A stretch of 25,208 nt of DNA from Thalassiosira profunda. Its lineage: Eukaryota; Bacillariophyta; Thalassiosirophyceae; Thalassiosirales; Thalassiosiraceae. This document shows positions 17,801 to 25,208 of the stretch, in pieces. The first letter of the stretch is position 1, and each line of letters begins with the position of its first letter. The stretch spans positions 1 through 25,208 of the forward strand of contig JALLAP010000314.1 of NCBI GenBank assembly GCA_036939355.1. Direction: 5' to 3'. The notes beneath the pieces are model-generated. The model searched no databases, was not told the origin of the DNA, and saw only the letters and a program-made list of their open reading frames with translations. A program made the translations under genes and the position numbers.

Positions 17801-20800
17801 GATGCATTGGGTTTTTTGATTGATCTAGTGTTTGGGGTCAAGCCAACGCCAACTTTGAACAGCACTTCAATCGATTGGCGTTTCCTAGATGCAAAGCGCG
17901 ACCTTGAAGCAATGAGACAAATGGTGCTGGTTGAGTTTTGTACGGGCTTGAAAGAGGCGCAAAAGAAGTCTGGAGACCGAACTGAGTCACCTCACATCTA
18001 CGACGTTTTTGCGTTGGAGCCCCGCGTCAATCGTGGAAACATAACCTTGGCAGTTTGTTTGCGAGATGACGGGCGATTCCGAGGGCAAGGCAAGAGTGGC
18101 TTTTTGATGTGGTACGATGGGCGCAGTGGCGAATTGGTCGGGTACCCGATGACACCGTGCTTCCATCGGTTTCGAGTAGCATCTCTCTCAGGAACGAGCC
18201 GCATACTCGAGAGCCTGAGCGTATTGGAAGGCACGCTGATGGATAGCGCAATGAGGCGCGATGCAGACGCGTTTGTGAATGCTAGCACGGAGACGCTTCT
18301 GTTGAAGCCGGAGCTATACTCTGCACTGCTCAATACCTCCCAAAAGAAAGCGGTCGCAACTGTGTGCGACCCTGACTTCGACAGAGGCTTCTTCATTGTG
18401 CATGGGCCACCAGGTACGTCTCCATCGTGCTATTGCTCGAAACTATTCGTCGTCGTTTTGGTAGTGATCTGACAACTGTTTCCCGCACACGTCAAACAGG
18501 AACCGGGAAGGTAAGTAGTTCAATCGCTTTCTCGTTATGTTATGTCATTTCCGTAGGTATACATCTCAATGCTTCATTGTGTCGCTCTCATCAAATAAGA
18601 CGGTGGTGAGTTGTTATTCCAATGTGGCTCCGCCTAATGATGCCTGTCTACACAAAACTCACTATTTGTCATGTACTGCACTAGACTTTGGCCGCAATGG
18701 TCGCATCGACAGAGGAGGGCATTGTCACCGCGCCATCGAACGCAGCAGTGGCGAACGTGGCTATCAAGATTTTATCGTTCAGCCAGACATTCGATGTCAG
18801 AAGCTTGGTAGTGCTTGGAGAGAACTGTCACAAGTCGATCCACTTTCTGAGCCCATCCCATCGGTGGCGGCGCTTTCTCGCATTCCGCGAGAAGCACTGG
18901 AAGAAGCGCGAGCAAAAGGGCGCGACGGAGGTCTTATCAGCTTTTGCTGCTGACTTTGGGCTTGACCTATCGGCGTTGATCAACAGCAAGTTGCCAGTGA
19001 AGGAAAACCTACTGAACGGGTTCGCCGAGTGGCTCAGATTACCACGCACCAACACTATTCCTCTGTCGCTTGAGGCCATCCAAAAGCATTGTCCAAAAGT
19101 CGACGACAGCTCCAAGGGGCAGCAGGCGCTTAAGAGAATGCTCTCGGAGGCTAAAGTCGTGCTCTGTACTTTGAACACAGCAGGGTCAGGCTTTCTTCGC
19201 GAGGCAGTGGGAGGGCAACATCGCACCTTTTTTCTCGACGAGGCGGCCCAGGTACCCGAGGTTGAATTCTACATCGCGACAACTTTCCCTGGCATCAGAC
19301 GAATTGTGGTAATCGGTGATCCGCGGNCCCGAGGTTGAATTCTACATCGCGACAACTTTCCCTGGCATCAGACGAATTGTGGTAATCGGTGATCCGCGGC
19401 AATTGAATGCTACAGTTATCGATCGTGACTGTGAGCACATGGGATATGGTAAGAAATGTGCAGATTTTATCTGCATGGGCCTCTGGCGGCTCGCTCACTT
19501 CTCTCCTCCAACCTTATTAGGCGACTCGTGGATGAAGAATGTCATGCAGCTCGACAGAGGAAAGGTTCATCTTCTAAATATGGTGAGTTTGATGGCAAGG
19601 TACTCGTGTTTCGCTCAGCCGTTCCTCACAGTTTACTTCGTCCCAAGCAATACCGATGCCATCCTGGCATTCTTGCGTTCTCGAATGAGCACTTCTACGA
19701 CAATAGGATCCGCTCGCACGAATCTGTTCAACGCAGAGAGCCGACCGTTGACTTTCCTATGAAATTTATTGACACAGCAACGTACGGCGAGGAAGAACGT
19801 GAAGGCGCTTCGTTTCGGAACGACTTCGAGGCATCCTCCGTGTTGTTGCTATTGAAGAAGGACAAGGATGTTCGAGGCATCCTTACAAGTACGAAAAACG
19901 CGTCAATAATGGTGATCGCGCCTTATCGTGCCCAGGTAACCCTGTTACGAAGGAAGATCCTTGAACAGAACCACCTGCGAAACGTGCGATGTGACACGGT
20001 GGACGCCTTCCAGGGGCAGGAGGCAGACGTTGTTGTGATCTCGCTTGTCCGGACTTCTTCCGTGGGGTTCACGGATGAGTAAGATTTCAGTGCGACGTAC
20101 TTCTTCGCCAAAGCATTCGCTCACCACTTCGCTTTGTTTTTGCCTTTGACTTAACAATACAGTCCCCAGCGAATCAATGTCGCACTTACGCGCTCAAAGA
20201 TGGCCCTTCGGATAGTTGGCGACCGTGAATTCTGGTGCAAGAATAGTACGTGGATTGCCAGCCTCATTTCTCATTGTCAAGAATCCGGTGCTGTGGAATT
20301 CGACGCCCGTGTCAAAGGAGGAAAGAAGAAATGGCTTGCTTTCCAGAAGCCTAAGCTATCTGCACTCCAGCACGCACTGTGGAAGGTCAACATCACTCCT
20401 CTTTTTCACCACGCCCTCAAGGGGCTGAACAAGAACGTCGCAATCAACACTGTGATTGCACTTGCACAAGCGAGCGAAAAGGATCTGTTCTCTCTTCCGG
20501 CACCCGACCAAGGGAAACCGCGGTGGCAAATGACAGCTCTGAAGGGGCACGAGTCCCAGCTGCAGGTTGTGTGGTGTGCAAAGAAAGGCTCGGAACGTTC
20601 CGGTGGACGGCCCGTGATCGAAGCGCACTTCGTGGGTAAGAAAGAGCAATGCCTACATTTCTTACAGACCCACCCAGCGCTTCCAAGAGGAGTGGCGCGG
20701 GTGAAGAGGGACCTGAGCGGTCTTTCAGTTGAAAGCGCGGACGATACGCAGGGGCAATCGCAAAAGATCGAGCTGGCTTGGACGCTTGATCAGACTCTTG

Positions 20801-23800
20801 GCAATGCAATTCTGAACGAGGTAGTCGCAGAGCTTCCACAGGGGAGCCAAGATCACTCTGCTCCGGACATCTACATACTATCTTCCTCACATTCATTCAT
20901 CCGCTGGGACGAATCTGTTAGGGCTGCTTTGACTTGGACGCTGATCAAGAGGACGTTATCCTCCTTGTCCCTCCAGTCATTCTTGAAAGCGGCTCGGGCA
21001 CGGGAAAGACCAACGTACTTTTTCAGGTAAGCGCTTTTGCAGCTTTTGCTCTTATCGCAATTCTCGCTCTGGCTTTTCTTACAGCCTCCATTCCAGCACG
21101 CCGTCGCGCACGCACGAGTGGCCAAGCATGAGAGCAGCACTCGCATATGCTTCATTACTGGTAAGAAATGCGCCACGCCTTCGAGCGCAAATGGCTTTGG
21201 CTCATTGTTTTGTTGTTCGCTGCCGCCCCCTTCTAGTGTCACCCCGCCTTCGACAGGAGATGGACACACGTTATTCCAACGTAAGGAAAATGGAGACATC
21301 GCACCTCCCTCCCATCAAATTCTACTCTCTGCTCGAGCTGCTGGGCGACCTGCTCTCTTTCATCAAGATGGGCCACATCAAAGTGTCAGAGATATGTAGA
21401 TTTGCCGATTATGTGAACGCCAGGAAAAGCCACGAGCACCTGCTCGCTGATGCGAAGGAGGCAGAAAGTGAGTAGCTTTGCCACACGCAAATACGCATCG
21501 TCAATGCTAACCCCTAATTGCCGCCAGATGAGATCGGAGGAGTGATCTTGGGTAGCCTTGATTCGGCGAAGGAGCACAGGGCTCTGACACGAGAAGAATA
21601 TATTGCTACCGGCCGCAGCTACGTCGAAAACAAAAGCGATGCCGGCCGGCAGAAGCGGCNCACGAGAAGAATATATTGCTACCGGCCGCAGCTACGTCGA
21701 AAACAAAAGCGATGCTGGCCGGCAGAAGCGGCACGACATATACACGGAATACGAGCGCTACCGCAACTGGAAGCGGTCCAATGATGAGATGGATATCAAT
21801 GATGTGGTGCTGGAGCTAATAATAAAGCTCCAAGTCGCTCGACAAAAAGGCTACAATGGCGAGCAAGCAGGTGGCTGGATACAAATGTTTCACGCTGTCT
21901 ACCTCGACGAGATACAGGATTTCAGCTACGCGTCGATTTACCTCATTTGCTCGATCGCGGGATGGTCAACGTTGCATTGGGTATTTGCCGGCGACACTGC
22001 TCAGATGATCAGCCCAGGCTGCTCGTTCAAGTTCGATGGACTGAAGGAGGTCCTTCTCGCTGTCAAGCCTGGAATTGAACGCCAGGTAAAGGACGTGATC
22101 AAGCTGACGCGCAATTATCGCGTCACGCAGGATGTCTTGGAGTTCTCGAACAGCATTCTAGCAGTGGCCAAGCAGTCGTTCCCAAAGGACATTCGATACC
22201 TCAGGCCTGAAGGTGCATTTCTATTGGCATGCTTTTGAATGCATCTTCACTTGACCAACTGACCTCACGCCTCACCTCGCATCAGTTGTAATGAATGATT
22301 TGGGAACGAGGGTGCGCATTTGCAAGTGGAACAAAGCTTTAGCGCTGGCTCCAAAGTTCAGTGCTAAGCAGGCGCTCATCTACTCCTCGACAAGCCACCA
22401 ACAGGAAACGGAGCGAGAGATGGCGAACTGGCTCCCGGATCATCCCTTTGTGTTGACTACGCTAGAATCAAAAGGCCTGGAGTTTGATGATTGCGTCCTT
22501 GCATTTGACATGGATAGGCATGCATGGAACATGACTGCGGGCAATGTCGCAGCTTTGCGACTGCTCCGCGAGCTGTACGTCGGCATCACTCGAGCGAAGC
22601 GGCGCGTTGTCCTCTTGTGCAACAATAAGCGAATGAAGGAATTCTTCCTTTCGCTTCAAGGCTGCAGCATCGAGGAGACAGATGCCCACGTTGCTCTTCT
22701 GGAGTTTGACTCGGAAACCTCGAAGGAGGAGTGGCTGAAAAAGGGAAGGGAACTTTTCGACGACGAGCAGTACAAGATGGCTGCAAGCTGCTTCAAGAAT
22801 GCCGGTGAGATTTGATAACAGCATTGGTGAAGTGTTGTCCTAATCTTGCTCACAACACTGTCCTCTTTTCGCTCCATAGGCAACTTTGGTCACTTCAATT
22901 GGGCGCTTGGTCTTCACGAGGAGACGGCACTTCGAGACGCAGAAAGCGCAAAACAGTCCTACCGCCGATCAGCGCATGCATTCTTTGAGCTAGGTGATCA
23001 CGAGCATACCCTGATCCTTCTCGTCAAAGTGAAAGAACGGCCGCCTTGGAATTCAGACGATGATCACATCTATGAGTACAGCATCGCTGCACTTCCGGAC
23101 TTCTTCCCTCGCGATCAAGTCATCGAATTCGCTCTGCTGCGCAACAGATGGCAAGAAATTAGTGTGGATGACGTAAAGGGGTCACTGCGATTCTTTATTC
23201 AGCACAGAGGAAGGGCCGAGCTCCATCAGATCGTTGCTTCCTGCCCCAAAGATGATCTGCCAGAACTAGGCGTTTTGGCTGCCGATTATTATTTCGCACA
23301 GCGAGATTATTTTGATGCCACAAGGCTCTACTTGGAACAGTCGCATGAGTACGAACAGGACTTTGCAAAGGCCGAGGTGGCAACGGATCTTTTGATAGAA
23401 TCAAAGTCAGAAGAGAGCCTAGATGAAATCGCACAGCTCTTGATGTGGTCGAAAGGCGAAAAGGCTAGCGAAGCAGTGTCGAAGGATGGCAACACTTTCC
23501 TCCTACTGCGTCTGTATGAGAACCCGCTTGAAGTTGCCAAGTCAATACGCGCGGCAGAAGCCCTGCGAAAGTTTGGGACAGCTGTTATCATCTCCGCATT
23601 CGACAGATCGAACACCCCGAAAGAGGAGCTCCACCGTTTCAGTCGAAGCAGCTTTGCAGTTGAGGTGGAACAAGCCCTTGCCGCAAGATTTAGCGACAAT
23701 CTGATCGAGGTCGTTCGATGGTACCTCAATAATGATGACAAGCGCAACGCGGAACTATTCGCAGCCGAAAACATGGATCAGTGGTCTCAGGCGGAACTGC

Positions 23801-24998
23801 TAGGCATGGCGAGTGTGAAACTCGATCCCATTGGGCTCGTTGAGGCGGCCGATAGCAAGGGTGCCTTGGTACGAATGGATGTCGTCTTTTGTGCATCTGA
23901 TCCTCATCACTAACTGGTTCATTTTGTTCGCAGATTACATTGCTAAGGGTCTATCTCAGCGGTGGAACATTCGATCTGCAAAGGGCGACGCAGGCGTCGG
24001 ACAGAGCCCTGGCATCCGCGGAGAAAGCAGAAGCCAACTTTGAAGGCTTGCTTGTCGAGTGGAATGGGCGCAAGGACGATAACCGCGTGAAGAGGATGAT
24101 CGAGCGAAAACAGCCGAATCCACCCGGGTCGAAAACAGTTGTCTTTCTTCGCCTCTTCTGGGAACCAGAGCAAAGCAGTAGACAGCTGCAGCGCTATTGC
24201 ATGGATTGGTTTGGCAGCCAGATTGTTGAGTGTGCAGTCTCCAGGTTGTTAATCAACAATCCTCCGCAAAGGTACGAAGTGCTGTCCAGATTCGATACGC
24301 AGGCGTTTGAGCATCTGCGCCCCCCTCCAGCAGAGGAGCAGGGTGTCCAACACGACAGCACCAGGTTTAGGCAAGGTGATAAGGTCATTTTGCATGGACT
24401 TGCGAGTGCACTAGCGCGAGCCCTCAATGGTCAAAGAGGTACAATTTTAGGCTGGCTGCAAAATGAGCAGAGATATGGCGTGAGGCTTGACGACGGAGTG
24501 GAGAAAAGTGTGCGTGCCTCCAACCTCAGGCTAGATGATGACATCTCTGGCAGCAACGACGATGACGGTGATAGCGATGAGGAGATATCAATCTCTTCCG
24601 ACGAAAGCAGCAGCAGTGGTAGCGTGCCAGAGTTGATTGGGCGTCGCGGCAAGAGCGACAGCAGCGCCTCCAGCAGCGAGGGCGACTCCTCGGACACTTC
24701 CTTTGATCGCGGAAACGACTCCGACAGCTCTTCCAGCAGCGTCCCTCCGCTGGCGCGGAAGGATAATAGTTCGAGCGACGAAGATGACATCCCACAGCTC
24801 TTGAGTCCGAATCAACAGAGCAGCAGCAGCTCGTCGGACGAAAGTATTCCTGGCCGCAGATTGAGACGGAGAGCGGCGCAAGGCCGCGGCGGCAGGTCCG
24901 GTAGGAGCGAGGGCGAAGGGAGGGGCAGAGGCCAGGGAGGAGCGGGAACGGCCACGGGAGCCGGCGGCAAGGGAAAGGGACGAAAGAAGCGCAAATAG
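14238..24998 (+). CDS. RdRP - SF1B (UPF1/SEN1-like) - SF1A (UvrD/TRANK1-like) tri-modular fusion protein
   Basis: About 3,041 residues in 20 exons: 14238-15298, 15384-15650*, 15719-16011, 16095-16253, 16305-16438, 16502-17055, 17139-18413, 18500-18510, 18600-18605, 18685-19448*, 19521-19582, 19648-20078, 20163-20820(?), 20922-21026, 21085-21160, 21237-21467, 21528-22212*, 22286-22804, 22880-23868, 23934-24998. Asterisks mark exons containing a 72-bp assembly duplication plus N; omitting 73 bp from each restores the frame, and the total is then 9,126 nt (3,042 codons). All introns are GT-AG, mostly 51-89 nt, and every junction keeps family motifs in frame. The protein should make RNA from RNA templates and unwind or remodel nucleic acid; a role in RNA silencing is inferred. 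No signal peptide. The only doubtful junction is 20821-20921. Two separate adjacent genes are the alternative, but the clean in-frame intron at 17056-17138 argues against that. Confidence 0.85.
15384..17055 (+). other. Cellular RNA-dependent RNA polymerase domain (two-barrel, QDE-1/RDR family)
   Basis: Residues of about 350-798. Family landmarks in order: RNGYAFSDGNGIMG (the RNGYxFSDGxG motif), IRIGGVKGML followed by IGIRPSQVKF, GEVLVLRAPCMFPGDI (the GxVxVxRxPCxxPGDI motif), HVIVFSSKGERP, and the catalytic LGGGDLDGDKYFV with DLDGD at residues 695-699 (16743-16757). The three aspartates that coordinate magnesium in this family are all present, so activity is expected. The class is the eukaryotic silencing polymerase, not a viral right-hand RdRP. 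The first 350 residues show no domain I recognise. Confidence 0.92.
15471..15615. repeat. 72-bp direct duplication flanking N at 15543 (assembly artefact)
   Basis: 15471-15542 and 15544-15615 appear identical and are separated by one N. They lie in exon 2 of the RdRP-helicase gene. Collapsing them yields TETWPIASLSDDQ in frame, so this is an unmerged contig overlap rather than a biological repeat. Confidence 0.9.
17468..17554 (+). other. Zinc-ribbon-like CxxC pair between polymerase and first helicase
   Basis: Residues 909-937 contain CVTC, 11 residues, then CAVC and further cysteines (GCEWACPGPC). Spacing of this kind binds zinc in many RNA-processing proteins. It is followed by a Ser/Thr-rich linker with a repeated GSREVT word. 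Zinc binding is inferred from cysteine spacing alone. Confidence 0.5.
18500..18510 (+). other. 11-nt microexon inside the Walker A codons
   Basis: GAACCGGGAAG sits between CAAACAG and GTAAGT. Joined to the upstream phase-1 exon it completes G-T-G-K of GPPGTGKT. Without it the P-loop lysine is lost, so the exon is strongly supported. Confidence 0.85.
18600..18605 (+). other. Possible 6-nt microexon encoding Thr-Val
   Basis: ACGGTG lies between AAATAAG and GTGAGT. Including it gives GTGKTVTLAAMV, as in UPF1 (GKTVT). Skipping it gives GTGKTLAAMV, also in frame and functional-looking. Flanking introns of 89 and 79 nt fit the gene's norm; one 174-nt intron would not. Confidence 0.55.
19255..19399. 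repeat. 72-bp direct duplication flanking N at 19327 (assembly artefact)
   Basis: 19255-19326 and 19328-19399 appear identical around one N, between helicase motifs II and III. Collapsing gives VVIGDPRQLNATV without interruption. Confidence 0.9.
20922..22640 (+). other. SF1A helicase domain, UvrD/TRANK1-like
   Basis: Motifs in order: FDLDADQEDVILL leading to Walker A ESGSGTGKTN (GSGTGKT 1867-1873), FITVSPRLRQ (motif Ia region), DEIQD (2083-2087), GDTAQMISPG (motif III), LTRNYR (motif IV), LTTLESKGLEFDD (motif V, from 2244), LYVGITRAKRRVVLLC (motif VI, 2282-2291). DEIQD with FAGDTAQ and ESKGLEFDD matches the eukaryotic UvrD-like group typified by TRANK1 rather than bacterial UvrD itself. All ATPase residues appear intact, so the chain carries two potentially active helicase motors. 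Confidence 0.88.
21588..21732. repeat. 72-bp direct duplication flanking N at 21660 (assembly artefact)
   Basis: 21588-21659 and 21661-21732 differ at one base (GATGCC versus GATGCT, synonymous) around one N, in the second helicase. Collapsing restores the frame through GRQKRHDIYTEY. The mismatch may be allelic or a read error. Confidence 0.88.
22880..24530 (+). other. Helical C-terminal region and SH3/KOW-like segment
   Basis: Residues of about 2350-2885. The first 340 residues are alpha-helical in character with TPR-like helix pairs (YRRSAHAFFELGDHEHTL, AADYYFAQRDYFDATRLYLEQ), resembling the helical arrays that follow the helicase in TRANK1-type proteins. Near 2830-2885 a short segment reads FRQGDKVILHGL, NGQRGTILGW, RYGVRLDDG, VRASNL, a pattern seen in small beta-barrel (SH3/KOW-like) modules. 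Exact domain limits cannot be given by eye. Confidence 0.5.
24531..24998 (+). other. Disordered acidic Ser/Asp tail and basic Arg/Gly C-terminus
   Basis: Residues of about 2887-3041. Runs such as DEEISISSDESSSSGS and SSSEGDSSDTSFDRGNDSD contain many S-D/E casein-kinase-2-type sites. They are followed by a basic tail with repeated RGGR/GRGRGQGG words and a final KGKGRKKRK. The basic end could bind RNA or act as a nuclear localisation signal; that is inferred from composition. Confidence 0.7.
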
Positions 24999-25156
24999 AT
25001 AATATCTAGGGCATTTTTACCAACACTTGAACCACCAAGCTCTGGAGCGGCTTAGAGGCAGCTGGTTGGGCGGTATCTTATGAGTACGTAAGTACGTACC
25101 TACCTACCTACGTCCACCACAAATAGCTCGACCGTTTGCGACCGTTGCATTTTTGC

Positions 25157-25157
<1 letters not shown>
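24999..25157. other. 3' flank of the fusion gene with short tandem repeat
   Basis: 3' untranslated or intergenic DNA. At 25085-25112 there is a degenerate 4-bp repeat of GTAC/TACC words. No further gene is visible. Confidence 0.5.

Positions 25158-25208
<51 letters not shown>
25158..25208. repeat. Poly-C tract of 51 bases at the window end
   Basis: Uninterrupted C run reaching the last base. It could be a genuine homopolymer that ended a contig or a sequencing artefact. It does not resemble a telomeric repeat. Confidence 0.7.

Larger units (their letters stand above)
18323..20260 (+). other. SF1B helicase domain, UPF1/SEN1/ZNFX1-like
   Basis: Motifs in order across eight exons: Q-motif-like LNTSQKKAV, Walker A GPPGTGKT (residues 1221-1228, assembled from exons 7-10), motif Ia APSNAAVANV, motif II DEAA (1414-1417), motif III GDPRQLNATV, motif IV QYRCHPGI (1481 on), the IAPYRAQV segment, motif V DAFQGQEADVV (FQGQE 1601-1605), motif VI PQRINVALTRSK (to 1636). 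DEAA plus QYRxHP and NVALTRxK place it with the UPF1-like RNA/DNA helicases (UPF1, SEN1, MOV10/SDE3, ZNFX1/Hrr1). Which member is nearest cannot be told by eye. All catalytic residues are present. Confidence 0.9.

Noticed and set aside
25085..25208. Telomere at the right end
   Set aside because: The short GTAC/TACC words and poly-C do not form a regular telomeric repeat.
1..25208. tRNA, rRNA, CRISPR array or transposase
   Set aside because: None was recognised on either strand; the repeats present are gene-scale duplications, short palindromes and assembly overlaps.

Overview
The window is nuclear DNA from a eukaryote, most likely a unicellular alga or other protist; I cannot assign it further. 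Pointers are many short GT-AG introns (mostly 51-89 nt, one of about 607 nt), a mitochondrial OMA1-type protease, secreted proteins with N-terminal signal peptides, and a cellular (two-barrel, DLDGD) RNA-dependent RNA polymerase. No bacterial operon logic is visible.

Layout. Positions 1-14845 are two direct copies of a unit of about 7.0 kb. Copy 1: secreted Cys-rich gene (-, 1-1519, runs off the left edge), OMA1-like protease (-, 2718-3956), small secreted six-Cys repeat protein (+, 4362-4998), TPR protein (-, 5197-6579), 5' part of an RdRP gene (+, 7239-7850). Copy 2: 5' exon of the secreted gene (-, to 8570), OMA1-like (-, 9969-11189), six-Cys repeat protein (+, 11497-12051), MYND zinc-finger protein (-, 12138-13490), complete RdRP gene (+, from 14238). 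Corresponding landmarks lie 6,999-7,251 bp apart. The fourth slot differs: a TPR gene in copy 1 and an unrelated-looking MYND gene in copy 2. The copies meet at a single N (7851) that cuts off two genes at once, so this junction is probably an assembly join.

The main find is 14238-24998. Splicing by eye gives one reading frame of 20 exons and about 3,041 residues: an RdRP with its DLDGD catalytic motif (residues 695-699), a CxxC zinc-ribbon-like linker, a complete UPF1/SEN1/ZNFX1-like SF1 helicase (Walker A at 1221-1228, through motif VI near 1636), a second complete SF1 helicase of UvrD/TRANK1 type (Walker A 1867-1873, DEIQD 2083-2087, motif VI 2282-2291), a long helical region, a small SH3/KOW-like segment, and an acidic Ser/Asp-rich and Arg/Gly-rich tail. 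The intron at 17056-17138 removes the apparent stop after the polymerase and joins it in frame to the helicase. RNAi amplification complexes elsewhere use an RdRP plus a separate SF1 helicase (fission yeast Rdp1 with Hrr1; nematode EGO-1 with ZNFX-1), so this gene may be a one-chain version. That role is inferred.

Assembly cautions. Three further single Ns (15543, 19327, 21660) each sit between two 72-bp direct copies inside exons of this gene. They look like unmerged contig overlaps, and collapsing each (removing 73 bp) restores the frame. One frame discontinuity near 20821-20921 is either a weak-donor intron or a sequence error. The window ends in a run of 51 C.
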